Shown piece by piece: positions 42,070-50,112 of a stretch of DNA of 64,000 nucleotides. Made by a program: the position numbers and the translations under genes. The stretch is from Candidatus Denitrolinea symbiosum (GTDB lineage: Bacteria > Chloroflexota > Anaerolineae > Anaerolineales > Villigracilaceae): assembly GCA_017312345.1 (NCBI GenBank), contig BLAA01000001.1, positions 1,984,001 through 2,048,000 on the forward strand, read 5' to 3'. The notes under the pieces are model-generated. The model worked only from the letters and a program-made list of their open reading frames with translations, ran no database searches and was not told the DNA's origin. The stretch's first letter is position 1; each line of letters begins with the position of its first letter.

Positions 42070-43656
42070 TCAGGCTTTGGATGCGGTCAGGATGGCGCGG
42101 ACGCGGCGGACGACGCTGTCGCGCTGGCCGCGATTCAATCCCGCGAAGAAGGAGGCTGCCAGCATGAGTCCCCCGGTCGCGGCGGCAGAAAGGAGGAACA
42201 GCGCCCAGCCCCGCGCCCCGTTCCAGCCGGAGGCCGGGAGGAAGCGCTCCAGCGCGGCCGCGGCCAGGAACAGGACGGCGGTCGCCGAAGCGGGACGCAG
42301 CGTCGCCCTGATCTGCGATGCGAATCCGATTCCCAGCAGGCGTCCGATCTGGGCCGGGTATCCGACGCTGAGGATCAACCGTCCCGCCAGCGTGCCGAGG
42401 CACAGGCCGACGATGCCCCACTTGAACCCGCCAACCAGCGCCACAGCCGCGGCGATCGAGACGGTCACCGCCAGAAGTCCCAGCAGAACTTTTCGGCTGA
42501 GGCGCAGCGTCAGGTCAATGATGTTGCCGTCGCTGCGGATGAGGGCCAGCTGCATCGCCAGGACGACGATCAGCAGGTTGGGGATGGGACCGGAAAAGTG
42601 GCCGGGCCCCACCCACAGTCCGAGAAAGACGCGGTTCCAGGTCAAAATGGACGCGCCGAGGGCGGTCGCGATCAGCCAGATGAAGATGTTGATCTCATTG
42701 CGCAGTCGAATCGCCCGCTCGTAATCTCCCGTGCCGATGATTTTTCCGAGGCCCGGCGCGATGCCGAAGATGACGATGACGATGACGCCGATCAGGGTTT
42801 CGGGGACGTATTTGGTGAGGGTGTAATCGGTGACCGCGGCGACCGAGTTGAGCAGGCCCAGCGTCACCACGTCGCTGGCGAGCAGCAGGGTCGTCGTCAA
42901 ATTCCAGAGCATGAACCATCCGCTCAGTCCCAGCATTGTGCGGATGTCGCGGCGGGCGGGACGGGAGCAGCCGAACCACGACAAGTGACTGCGGATGATC
43001 CAAAAGTAAAACAGGCCGGTGGAGAGCGTGGACGCGATCAGCGCCACCGTCACGCCGACGATGCCCGTTTTAAGATGCAGGGCCAGCCAGGTGTACGCGC
43101 CGCCCAGAAAGACCAGCGCCGCCGACAAGCCCATGCGTTTGTATCCCAGGTTTTCTCCTTGCAGCGCGACTTGCGGAATGGAGGCGATCGCGTCGGCGAT
43201 GATGTTGACCGCCAGCAGCGCGGCCGTCAGGCGCGCGGTCCAAATGTGCGCCTCCGGGACGCGCAACCAGAACGGGACGTACCAGCTGACGACGCCGCCC
43301 AGCCCGGCCAGCACGGGCAGGAACAGGCCCCAGATGAAGACCGCGCTTCCAACGTAACGCCGTTTCTGCTCGTAATCGGTGGATGCCTGCTGGTTCGCCA
43401 GCATCGCTTTCAACGCGAAGCCAGGCCGGCCGCTGGCGGGCATCAGGTAGCCGATCATGCGATTTAATATCTGCCACAGCCCATAGACGTAATTCCCAAG
43501 CCCGGCCACCATCAGCGGCGTGACGAGGAATCCGACGATCAGCGCCGCGCCGTAGTCGAGGACGACGGCGACCGCGTTCAGATACGCCTTCCGGGTCAGA
43601 CTGCCGTCGTACAGGAGTTCGGAGAGCAACTTAAGCGGGCGGGTGAGAGTTGACAT
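42070..43656 (-). CDS. Polysaccharide flippase (Wzx/MATE-like)
   Basis: 528 residues with about 13-14 predicted membrane helices from hydrophobicity (for example YGAALIVGFLVTPLMVAGLG, GVTVALIASTLSTGLFYFWI, LVVLAMQLALIRSDGNIIDL). The N-terminal pattern GLGNYVYGLWQILNRMIGYL is typical of polysaccharide_synt/Wzx exporters. It would flip undecaprenyl-linked repeat units. The ATG follows immediately on the stop of the nucleotidyltransferase-kinase gene. Confidence 0.88.
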   Translation of the reverse strand: MSTLTRPLKLLSELLYDGSLTRKAYLNAVAVVLDYGAALIVGFLVTPLMVAGLGNYVYGLWQILNRMIGYLMPASGRPGFALKAMLANQQASTDYEQKRRYVGSAVFIWGLFLPVLAGLGGVVSWYVPFWLRVPEAHIWTARLTAALLAVNIIADAIASIPQVALQGENLGYKRMGLSAALVFLGGAYTWLALHLKTGIVGVTVALIASTLSTGLFYFWIIRSHLSWFGCSRPARRDIRTMLGLSGWFMLWNLTTTLLLASDVVTLGLLNSVAAVTDYTLTKYVPETLIGVIVIVIFGIAPGLGKIIGTGDYERAIRLRNEINIFIWLIATALGASILTWNRVFLGLWVGPGHFSGPIPNLLIVVLAMQLALIRSDGNIIDLTLRLSRKVLLGLLAVTVSIAAAVALVGGFKWGIVGLCLGTLAGRLILSVGYPAQIGRLLGIGFASQIRATLRPASATAVLFLAAAALERFLPASGWNGARGWALFLLSAAATGGLMLAASFFAGLNRGQRDSVVRRVRAILTASKA

Positions 43657-45108
43657 TTAAAGGCTCGACCAGATGATTTTCCTGGCGGCGGAGAGAACTT
43701 CCTCCCGCGGCCGGCCGGCGTCCAGGACGCGCGCGAACTTCTCCCAGCCCAGGTTCCAGACTTCCGTCGAACGCGCCCGCACCGATTCCGCGGTCTCCTC
43801 CGTTTTTCGACGGACGGCGGTTTCGGGATCCAGCTTCAGGACGACCATCAAATCGGGCGGCTGGATCTGGCGATAGTAAAACGCCTCGCGCCTCGACATC
43901 CAGCGGATCAAGCCATCCGGCATTTTCCCCGCCCGGAGCGCGTTCGCGCACTGCGGCCCGTCCATGTGCATGAATCCCGGCAGGGAATATCGGTCGCACA
44001 GGACGATGGAGCCGTTCGCAGAATCCCGCCGCGCTCGAAGATAGGTCAGGTAGCGGTCGCGCGCGGTGCAGACGGCCCGCACGAACCAGGGAAACCCGTG
44101 CGGCTGGGACTCTTCTTCATAGGTGTCGCCTTCAAACGGATACAGGCGCAGCAGGGTCCCGATCTTGAGAATCCCGCGCAGGAGGAAGGTGAGCGGCGAC
44201 CAGGCGGGCTTGCCCATGTGCAGGGTCCTGACCGTGAAGACTTCGGAAAGCCATCCCTGTAAACCCTCGACCAGCGTCGTCTTCCCCGACCCGTCCCCGC
44301 CGAGGACGGCGATGAACAGGCCGCCGTTGGCGAGACGGTTCCTGGGCGCGATCCCGAAGACGCGTCCCTGAATGGGACGCCAAACCCTGCGCGTGAACTT
44401 CAGCAGGAGGTTGAACCAATGCGGGCGACGGGCGCAGGCCCGCAGCGCTTTCTGAAGTCGCTCTCCCGCCCGGACGCGCGTCCAAACCGGGCAGCCGGGT
44501 TGCAGGGATTGAAGACACAAGTCGAACAGGCCGCGATCCAAACCGGGTAAATGTTTTAGCGCTTCGTCCACTTTCGCGAAGTTCTCTTCTGTGGACAGAA
44601 CCTCGAGCTCGCGCCGCTCGGTTTCGGAGAGCGATCCGTGCCGCATGAGGAGCGCGTCCCAGGTGGAATGTTTCAACGTCATGCGGACGACCAGCGTCGC
44701 CAGTTCGAGTTCGGGCGCGGGGACGCGGAACAATCCCTGCCGGGCTGACGATTTTAAGTAGACCTGTTCCAAAGGCAGGCGGTAATTTTTGGAGAGGTCG
44801 TTTCCGAGAATTAATTGGTAATGCGCGTGGACGTGGACCAGCCGGCCCGATTTCTCGTCCAGCCCGTAAAAGTCGCGGATGCCGGGCAGGGCCTCGCCGG
44901 GCGGCGGGAAGGTCTCCTTGAAGCCCAGTTCCGCCAGGATCCGCTCGAAGCGATGAGCGCTGGGGCGGCCGATCAGAAGGTCGAGGTCGTTCTCTCCGTT
45001 TGCCGAACGATTCAGGAATGGGTTGCTTTTCCAGTGGCAATAATCAATTCCCTGCGCCGCGAGCGAGTCGCTGAGTTTGACGATGAGGTCGAGCGCGGCG
45101 TTGTCCAT
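43657..45108 (-). CDS. Fusion of a nucleotidyltransferase-like domain and a thymidylate-kinase-like P-loop domain
   Basis: 483 residues from ATG 45108 (a TTG at 45126 is possible). The N-terminal half has GIDYCHWKSNPFLNRSANGE followed by NDLDLLIGRP, a minimal nucleotidyltransferase DLD motif, then HVHAHYQLILGNDLSKNYRL. The C-terminal half has Walker A FIAVLGGDGSGKTTLVEGL near 270, the VLCDRYSLPGFMHMDGPQ DR motif and DLMVVLKLDPETAVRRKTEE LID, as in thymidylate kinases. Such fusions are known from exopolysaccharide loci but their substrate is not established. It is directly adjacent to the flippase gene. Confidence 0.8.
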   Translation of the reverse strand: MDNAALDLIVKLSDSLAAQGIDYCHWKSNPFLNRSANGENDLDLLIGRPSAHRFERILAELGFKETFPPPGEALPGIRDFYGLDEKSGRLVHVHAHYQLILGNDLSKNYRLPLEQVYLKSSARQGLFRVPAPELELATLVVRMTLKHSTWDALLMRHGSLSETERRELEVLSTEENFAKVDEALKHLPGLDRGLFDLCLQSLQPGCPVWTRVRAGERLQKALRACARRPHWFNLLLKFTRRVWRPIQGRVFGIAPRNRLANGGLFIAVLGGDGSGKTTLVEGLQGWLSEVFTVRTLHMGKPAWSPLTFLLRGILKIGTLLRLYPFEGDTYEEESQPHGFPWFVRAVCTARDRYLTYLRARRDSANGSIVLCDRYSLPGFMHMDGPQCANALRAGKMPDGLIRWMSRREAFYYRQIQPPDLMVVLKLDPETAVRRKTEETAESVRARSTEVWNLGWEKFARVLDAGRPREEVLSAARKIIWSSL

Positions 45109-45118
45109 CGGGGGCGTT

Positions 45119-46738
45119 TCATCCAATGATCGGGGCGCGTTGGAGCGCGTCGATGACGGTCAGGTCTCCGCAACTTGCGAAGGTATGAGTCCCGGCCAGG
45201 CGTTTGTCCCAATCGGGCCTGACGGAGGCCGTCCTTTTTTCGCGGTACTCCGTCTCGGAGAGGACTTCGATTTCGTTCAGGTCGAAGCCGTATCCGTAGC
45301 CTCTCGAACAATCCTGCGACGGGCGGAAGAGTTTTCCGTCCCTGGAAAAAAAGCTTCCCGCCGGCCGCGCCCGCTTGACGTCTGAGACGACCGGGTTTCG
45401 CGGGTGCGGCGTCCATTTGCCGGCGAGCAAGTCGTCTGTGTAAAACAGGAACAGTTCAAAGTTCGGGACGGCGGCTTCGTTCTCCGCGAGGGCGGCGAAC
45501 ATCCACCATTTGCCGTCGTGGCGGAGGAGGGTGGCGTCGGCCGCGGAGACGTTTTCCATCAGGCGGCGCTTGAAGACCCATCGGCGCGGGAACTCGGCGC
45601 ACTCGTAGAGGTCAATCGTCCGGTTCGCCCCGGATTCGGGGACCATGTAAAATTTTCCGTCCCGCTCGAAGACGAAGGGATAGGAGAGGTGGTAGTCCTT
45701 TTCCAGAATTTTGACGGGCGGTTTATAGTTGCCCTGTCCGTCCATCTCGATGACGGAAATGTGTCCCTTGCGCCTCGCGTGCGCGAACTCTTCGATGAAA
45801 ATGTAGTAATTCCCGTTGACCCTGACCGCGTGCGGGTCAGCCCAGAATTTTCCCTTCGGCGGAATTAGTTTGACGAACTTGTTGAAATTTGGAGGCGTCT
45901 CATTCTCCAGCGAGAACAGCAGGAACCAACGATCGGGGTAAAGGACTCGCCGCGCGGTTTCCCGAATCAGCCGAAGGGTCAGTTTGAAGACGGCCGCCAA
46001 AGTCTGGAGGTTGGACGGCGTTTCGTATTCTCCGACGCGCGCGGGCGGGACGTTATAGTGTTCTGTTTTCTTGAGAAATTCCTCCTCGCCTATTCGATGC
46101 AGCAGGTCAATCTGCCGGGCGAGGAAGGGCGTCAATGCCCAGAAGTAGTAACTGCGGTGACGGGCAGGGGACAGCGGATAGGTCACGAAGTGGGAGCGGA
46201 ACAGGACGCGGGGTCGGGGAAATATCCCGCCTGCGGCGACTACGGCCGAGGTTGTCTCCGGCCAATATTCCGCCGCTTCCCAAAAGCCCGGCGGACCTTT
46301 TCTCTCGGCTCGTTCGTCGCCGTGACGGTAGAACCAGGTCCCGTATCTGGCGAGGTTCGCGCCGCTGAGATTTAAGTTCTCGCGTCCGAATTTCAGCAAA
46401 ATATCCAGCCGCGAGTTGCGGATGATTTCAAGATCGGATTCGTCCAGCGTTTCGCCGGGCGTAATTTTTAAGATTGGCGCGCCCGCCAGAAGTTCGGACA
46501 GGTTTTTGACGGCGAAGGGATCGGGCTTCCTGGCGAAAAGTTTTCTGTCGACGCGGTCGAAGATGGGATAGAGGGCGGCTCTCCAGGCGCCCTGCGGCGT
46601 TTCAGCCGCTTCGGTCAAAACGATCAGGACGATTTCGCCGGCCTCTGCCTGCGCGATCCTGCGGATGGCGTCGTACGTCCACCAGGGGACGTCCAGCGAG
46701 CCGAGGAGTAATCCCAATCTCAGTTTTTTGTTGAGCAT
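45119..46738 (-). CDS. Formyltransferase-like/glucosamine inositolphosphorylceramide transferase-like protein
   Basis: 539 residues from ATG 46738; the longer ORF would need TTG at 46777. The N-terminal part (LRLGLLLGSLDVPWWTYDAI, SRLDILLKFGRENLNL, ARYGTWFYRHGDERAER) looks like a formyltransferase-type fold. The C-terminal part (KGKFWADPHAVRVNGNYYIF, EEFAHARRKGHISVIEMDGQ, LSYPFVFERDGKFYMVPESG) is a beta-propeller-like domain annotated in plants as GIPC glucosamine transferase. In bacteria these occur in cell-surface glycan loci. Activity is inferred only. It is the first biosynthetic gene after the antiterminator and its end nearly meets the next start. Confidence 0.72.
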   Translation of the reverse strand: MLNKKLRLGLLLGSLDVPWWTYDAIRRIAQAEAGEIVLIVLTEAAETPQGAWRAALYPIFDRVDRKLFARKPDPFAVKNLSELLAGAPILKITPGETLDESDLEIIRNSRLDILLKFGRENLNLSGANLARYGTWFYRHGDERAERKGPPGFWEAAEYWPETTSAVVAAGGIFPRPRVLFRSHFVTYPLSPARHRSYYFWALTPFLARQIDLLHRIGEEEFLKKTEHYNVPPARVGEYETPSNLQTLAAVFKLTLRLIRETARRVLYPDRWFLLFSLENETPPNFNKFVKLIPPKGKFWADPHAVRVNGNYYIFIEEFAHARRKGHISVIEMDGQGNYKPPVKILEKDYHLSYPFVFERDGKFYMVPESGANRTIDLYECAEFPRRWVFKRRLMENVSAADATLLRHDGKWWMFAALAENEAAVPNFELFLFYTDDLLAGKWTPHPRNPVVSDVKRARPAGSFFSRDGKLFRPSQDCSRGYGYGFDLNEIEVLSETEYREKRTASVRPDWDKRLAGTHTFASCGDLTVIDALQRAPIIG

Positions 46739-46833
46739 GGACGGCCTTTTTTTAAGAGCGCTCCGCCCTTCCGACAATCAATTTTGTCAGAAAATCCATC
46801 CGGGCGTTGAATTGTTTTCCCCTTGTCGCTGGG

Positions 46834-47337
46834 TTAATTCATGCGTTGCAGCGAAGACGCGGACAGTTCCACTGGGATTTGCCGACCGCTCAGCAGAGAC
46901 AGGAGGACGCGCGCCCGGTCCCTGCCGGAGAGTCGAACGTCAAAGATGCCTTCGTAGCCGCGGAAGATTCCGTCCTGGATCGCGACGGCATCCCCCGGGC
47001 GAAAGGGGAACGGCCTTTCGTCCAGGGCCGCGTCCAGGCTGGCGATCTGCTGTTTGAGCGCCGCGATCAGGATTTCGCTCACTGGCGCTGGCTCGTCGCC
47101 GAAAGAGACCAGCCCTGCCCCGCCGGGAATCCACTCGACGACCGACCTGCCTGTCATATCGAGGTCAATGTACACGAACAGATAGCCGGGGAAATAGGGC
47201 TGCACTCTGCGGGCGCGAGGGTTTGCGGGCTGCGCCGCGAAACAGGGATAGTAGGATTGGATCCGCCGCAGGCAAAGTTGCTTCCAAAGAAGTTCTTCAT
47301 TCCTCGGCTTGCTTTGGGCAACATACCATTTCTCCAT
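46834..47337 (-). CDS. NusG/RfaH-like transcription antiterminator
   Basis: 167 residues. The NGN domain shows MEKWYVAQSKPRNEELLWKQ, RIQSYYPCFAAQ, VQPYFPGYLFVYIDL (the family's LFPGYLFV), and WIPGGAGLVSFGDEPAPVSE. A KOW-type domain follows at about 112-140 (FRPGDAVAIQDGIFRGYEGI). It is shorter than housekeeping NusG and located at the head of a 31-kb polysaccharide locus, exactly where RfaH/LoaP-type paralogues act to let RNA polymerase read long operons. Specific recruitment signal not identified. A hairpin-forming GACAA-AATTGA-TTGTC lies in the 95-bp leader that follows. Confidence 0.9.
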   Translation of the reverse strand: MEKWYVAQSKPRNEELLWKQLCLRRIQSYYPCFAAQPANPRARRVQPYFPGYLFVYIDLDMTGRSVVEWIPGGAGLVSFGDEPAPVSEILIAALKQQIASLDAALDERPFPFRPGDAVAIQDGIFRGYEGIFDVRLSGRDRARVLLSLLSGRQIPVELSASSLQRMN

Positions 47338-47356
47338 GAAGAAGTCGCTCCAGCCT

Positions 47357-47581
47357 CTATTTGGGCAACAGATGTCCGGTCTTCACTTTCAACACATCGG
47401 CGGCCTTCCGCAGGTTGCTCAGGTAAATATCGTTGTCGCTGAAGTCCACAAAATTCTCATATTCTCCCCGCCATATTTTGATGGCGGTTGGTTCGCTGCA
47501 CCCTCTTTTTCGCATCTCTCCGATGAACTCATCGTAGGAGAGATTGATCTTTCTTGCCAGTTGCTGAATGACGCTTTCCAT
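47357..47581 (-). CDS. Small XRE-like helix-turn-helix protein
   Basis: 74 residues from ATG 47581 (a GTG at 47593 with GGAAA upstream is an alternative). The pattern IQQLARKINLSYDEFIGEMR, CSEPTAIKIWRGEYENFVDF, then LRKAADVLKVKTGHLLPK matches the HTH fold of XRE-type regulators in length and in the position of the W-x-G turn and final VLxVxxxxL helix. It is 19 bp before the NusG-like gene in the same direction, so it probably regulates the locus; DNA target unknown. Confidence 0.65.
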   Translation of the reverse strand: MESVIQQLARKINLSYDEFIGEMRKRGCSEPTAIKIWRGEYENFVDFSDNDIYLSNLRKAADVLKVKTGHLLPK

Positions 47582-47593
47582 GGCGTTTCTCAC

Positions 47594-47820
47594 GCGCTAC
47601 GTTTCCATAGCCGGCTCCATTATGACGCTTGGCCCAGACGAAACACCGGTCAAATGAGTTTTATGAAAGATTTAAATTTGAATATCGAAACTGATTTAGA
47701 AACACTTTACCCCGATTAAAATTTTTTAATCTTATGTTTTTCTTTGAAATATTTAGAGACTATTCAGGTGTTTTTTACCAAAAATATCCGTTTATGGCGT
47801 CTAAAAAACAGTCCGCCGCG
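47594..47820. other. AT-rich regulatory region upstream of the HTH-NusG genes
   Basis: About 227 bp and clearly more AT-rich than its surroundings. It contains a palindrome with arms GATTAAAA (47714-47721) and TTTTAATC (47724-47731). On the minus strand, TTGACC and CATAAT words lie near 47655 and 47625, but their spacing (about 22) is too long for a standard promoter. It is likely where transcription of the 31-kb locus begins; no confident -35/-10 pair can be given. Confidence 0.45.
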
Positions 47821-48449
47821 TCACTGTTCGCGCGGCGCGAACAAATATCCTCGTCCCCAAAACGTGCGGATATATTGATGCCCGTGCTGGCCGTCCTCCA
47901 ATTTGTTCCGCAGATAGAAAATATAAAGGGAGGACAAATTCGTGCTGATCTTGTATTGACTTCCCCAGACCTCGCGAGCCAGCATGTGGTGTGATACGAC
48001 CTTGCCCTGCTGGCGGACCAGGCAGGCCAGCAATTCATACTCTCTTGGCGAGAGCTCGACCGGTTTCCCGTGCAGCTTCACCGTTGAAGAAGACAGGTCA
48101 ATCTCCAGGTCAGAGTCGACATACGACGTGACAAAATCAAGCTTTTCCGTTTTGTGAAATCCGTCCCGCCTCAGCAGGGCGTTGACGCGCGCTTCAAATT
48201 CTCTTCGGCTGAAAGGCTTTCTTAAGAAATCGTCCACCCCCACATTGAACCCGTGCAGCAGGTCGTTTTCGTACGCGCGGGCGGTCATCATCAGGATCGG
48301 CACGGAACTCATCTCGCGCAGGCGCTGGCAGACGTCGAACCCGTCCATCCCCGGCATCATCACGTCCAGGATGACCAGGTCCGGGTGAATGGCGTATGCC
48401 AGTTTCAATCCATCTTCGCCGGAATACGCCTGGTGGACCGCGAGATCGG
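47821..48449 (-). pseudogene. OmpR-family response regulator, C-terminal part (split by IS256-type element)
   Basis: This part carries the rest of the receiver (AVHQAYSGEDGLKLAYAIHP, phospho-acceptor Asp in LVILDVMMPGMDGFDV, LMMTARAYEND, KPFSRREFEARVNALLRR) and a winged-helix trans_reg_C domain (LSPREYELLACLVRQQGKVV, TFWGRGYLFAP). The beginning of the receiver lies at 49871-49952 on the other side of the insertion. Joining 49952-49871 to 48440-47821 restores 234 codons without frameshift. A 262-residue ORF that starts at 48609 fuses IS-derived sequence to this part and lacks the acidic pocket DDD, so it is unlikely to work as a phospho-switch. Confidence 0.93.
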
Positions 48450-49870
48450 GATAGTGCAAGGATTTTTCTGTAAAAGTGATCTGGCTTTCCTCGGAAGGAG
48501 AGTCCCAAAAACGGAGAAGGGGCTCTGGGAAGACAAAGTTCGGGTAAAATGAGCGCACCCCAACGGAAACGGGAACGGCGCTTCTCAAAAAGGCTGTTCT
48601 CGTTTTCATTTAGGAGGAGGGTTTTCGTCCATCGAAAGATAGACTCGACCCATCTGCCATTCCTCATCCTGTTCCATCAGGATGGCGCTCACCAAACGCA
48701 AACAGGCGGCTTCATTGGGAAAGATGCTCACCACGTTGGTGCGCCGTCCAATTTCGCGGTTCAAGCGTTCCTGGGTGTTGTTGGTGCGCAGTTTCCTGCG
48801 GTGCGCTTCGGGAAAGGCGAACACGGTCAGTCCTTCGGGCAGGTTGGTTTCCATCCAGTCCGCCAGGCGGGAAGCGCTTTGAGCATACTTTTGAACCGTT
48901 TGCTTCAAGTAGGCTTCGGCCGTCGGACGGTCGGGGGCATTGAACACTCTGCGAATGTCCGCGGCCACTTCTGTCAACATCTCGCGGCGAGGAACGTAGC
49001 TGGTTGCATTCTGTTGCAGATGGTATTGGCAGCGCTGCCAGAGAACGCCTCCAAACACCGCCCGCAACGCTTGCCGCAAACCAGCGTGAGCGTCGCTGGT
49101 AATCAGACGCACACCGCTCAGGCCGCGCTGGATCAGGCTTTGCAGGAAGGCGCGCCAGAAGATTTCGGCCTCACCCAGACCTATCCTCACGCCCAAAATC
49201 CTCCGTTTGCCGAGTGGATCCACTGCCTGGGCGATCAAAACGGCCGCATCTACCACCTGTCCATCCATCCGCACTTTCTCGTAGCGGGCATCCAAAAACA
49301 GGTAGCGGATTTCTCCCAACGGTCGATTCTGCCAGGCTTCCAGCAAGACATCCAACTCCGAGGTGGCCTTGCTCACCAGACTGCTCGATACCTGGCTGCC
49401 GCACAACTTCTCGACAATGGCATTCACTTTGCGGGTCGAGGTCCCTTGCACATACATCTCGGCTAACGCCATCGTCAGGGCGCGTTCACTACGCAACCCT
49501 TTTTCCAGCGCTTGTGGATAATAATCCCCAGTCCGCACTTGCGGAACGGCAAATTCAATCGCGCCCATGCGCGTCCGCACTGTTTTCGGCTTGAACCCGT
49601 TGGCTTGGTCGCGTCGCTGTTCCGAGCGTTCGTAAGGCGCCACTCCCAGGTATTGCTGTCGCTCCGCTTTCATCGCCGCATTGACGATGACGCGCATCAA
49701 CTCGGGCAAGTAATCCAAGCCTTGCTCGCTGATCTGCTCCAAAACTTCGTTTGGTAAGGTACAATCATTTTGGTAGGTCATGGTCTCTATCCTTTCTGAA
49801 GTTGAGCTTTCCGAAAGAATATACCAGACCTACCTTTTTGGCAAATTTTACAGAAACAAGTTTACACTAA
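48450..49870. mobile_element. Complete IS256-family insertion sequence, 1421 bp
   Basis: The ends are imperfect inverted repeats: left GATAGTGCAAGGATTTTTCT followed by GTAAAA, right (inverted) TTAGTGTAAACTTGTTTCTG followed by TAAAA, matching at about 18 of 24 positions. The directly repeated target CGAGATCGG occurs at 48441-48449 and 49871-49879 (9 bp), a size typical for the family. The element contains one full transposase gene and interrupts a response regulator. Confidence 0.93.
48606..49781 (-). CDS. IS256-family transposase
   Basis: 391 residues, full length for the family. Features: YLGVAPYERSEQRRDQANGF, RMGAIEFAVPQVRTGDYYPQ, VQGTSTRKVNAIVEKLCG, then the DDE triad in RYLFLDARYEKVRMDG (first D), VRLITSDAHAGLRQAL (second D) and NTQERLNREIGRRTNVVSIF (E). 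The CQYHLQQNA motif is also typical. It appears intact, so the copy may still be mobile. Its ATG is 89 bases from the right end. Confidence 0.96.
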   Translation of the reverse strand: MTYQNDCTLPNEVLEQISEQGLDYLPELMRVIVNAAMKAERQQYLGVAPYERSEQRRDQANGFKPKTVRTRMGAIEFAVPQVRTGDYYPQALEKGLRSERALTMALAEMYVQGTSTRKVNAIVEKLCGSQVSSSLVSKATSELDVLLEAWQNRPLGEIRYLFLDARYEKVRMDGQVVDAAVLIAQAVDPLGKRRILGVRIGLGEAEIFWRAFLQSLIQRGLSGVRLITSDAHAGLRQALRAVFGGVLWQRCQYHLQQNATSYVPRREMLTEVAADIRRVFNAPDRPTAEAYLKQTVQKYAQSASRLADWMETNLPEGLTVFAFPEAHRRKLRTNNTQERLNREIGRRTNVVSIFPNEAACLRLVSAILMEQDEEWQMGRVYLSMDENPPPK

Positions 49871-49952
49871 CGAGATCGGCCGGCTTGAGGATCTCCGCGA
49901 TCAACCTGCCCATTTCAGGATCATCGTCAATTAAAAGAGCCTTCTTGCTCAT
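49871..49952 (-). pseudogene. Response regulator, N-terminal 27 codons (split by the IS256-type element)
   Basis: From ATG 49952: MSKKALLIDDDPEMGRLIAE, then ILKPADL, where the 9-bp target duplication begins. It supplies the first beta strand and the acidic DDD pocket of a receiver domain. In the continuous reading the next residues are AVHQAYSGEDG from the C-terminal part. Beyond the duplication the frame runs into the IS (VSVNLFL) and stops. Confidence 0.9.
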
Positions 49953-50112
49953 TAGATCAGCCCTCTCAGACGCGGCAACTTCCCTCGCCGCTCACGCTCA
50001 TATTTCTTTAACCATCATAGCATTAAACTACGAAGATGGGAACAATACATCCGGCCTATTTTATCGGCGCAAGCCGCCTCCATTGACGGCGGTTCGTGCT
50101 ACACTCGCGCGC

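Noticed and set aside
48450..48609. N-terminal 50 residues of the 262-codon response-regulator ORF as a genuine sensor extension
   Set aside because: They are encoded by the end of the IS256-type element; the true N-terminus lies at 49871-49952.
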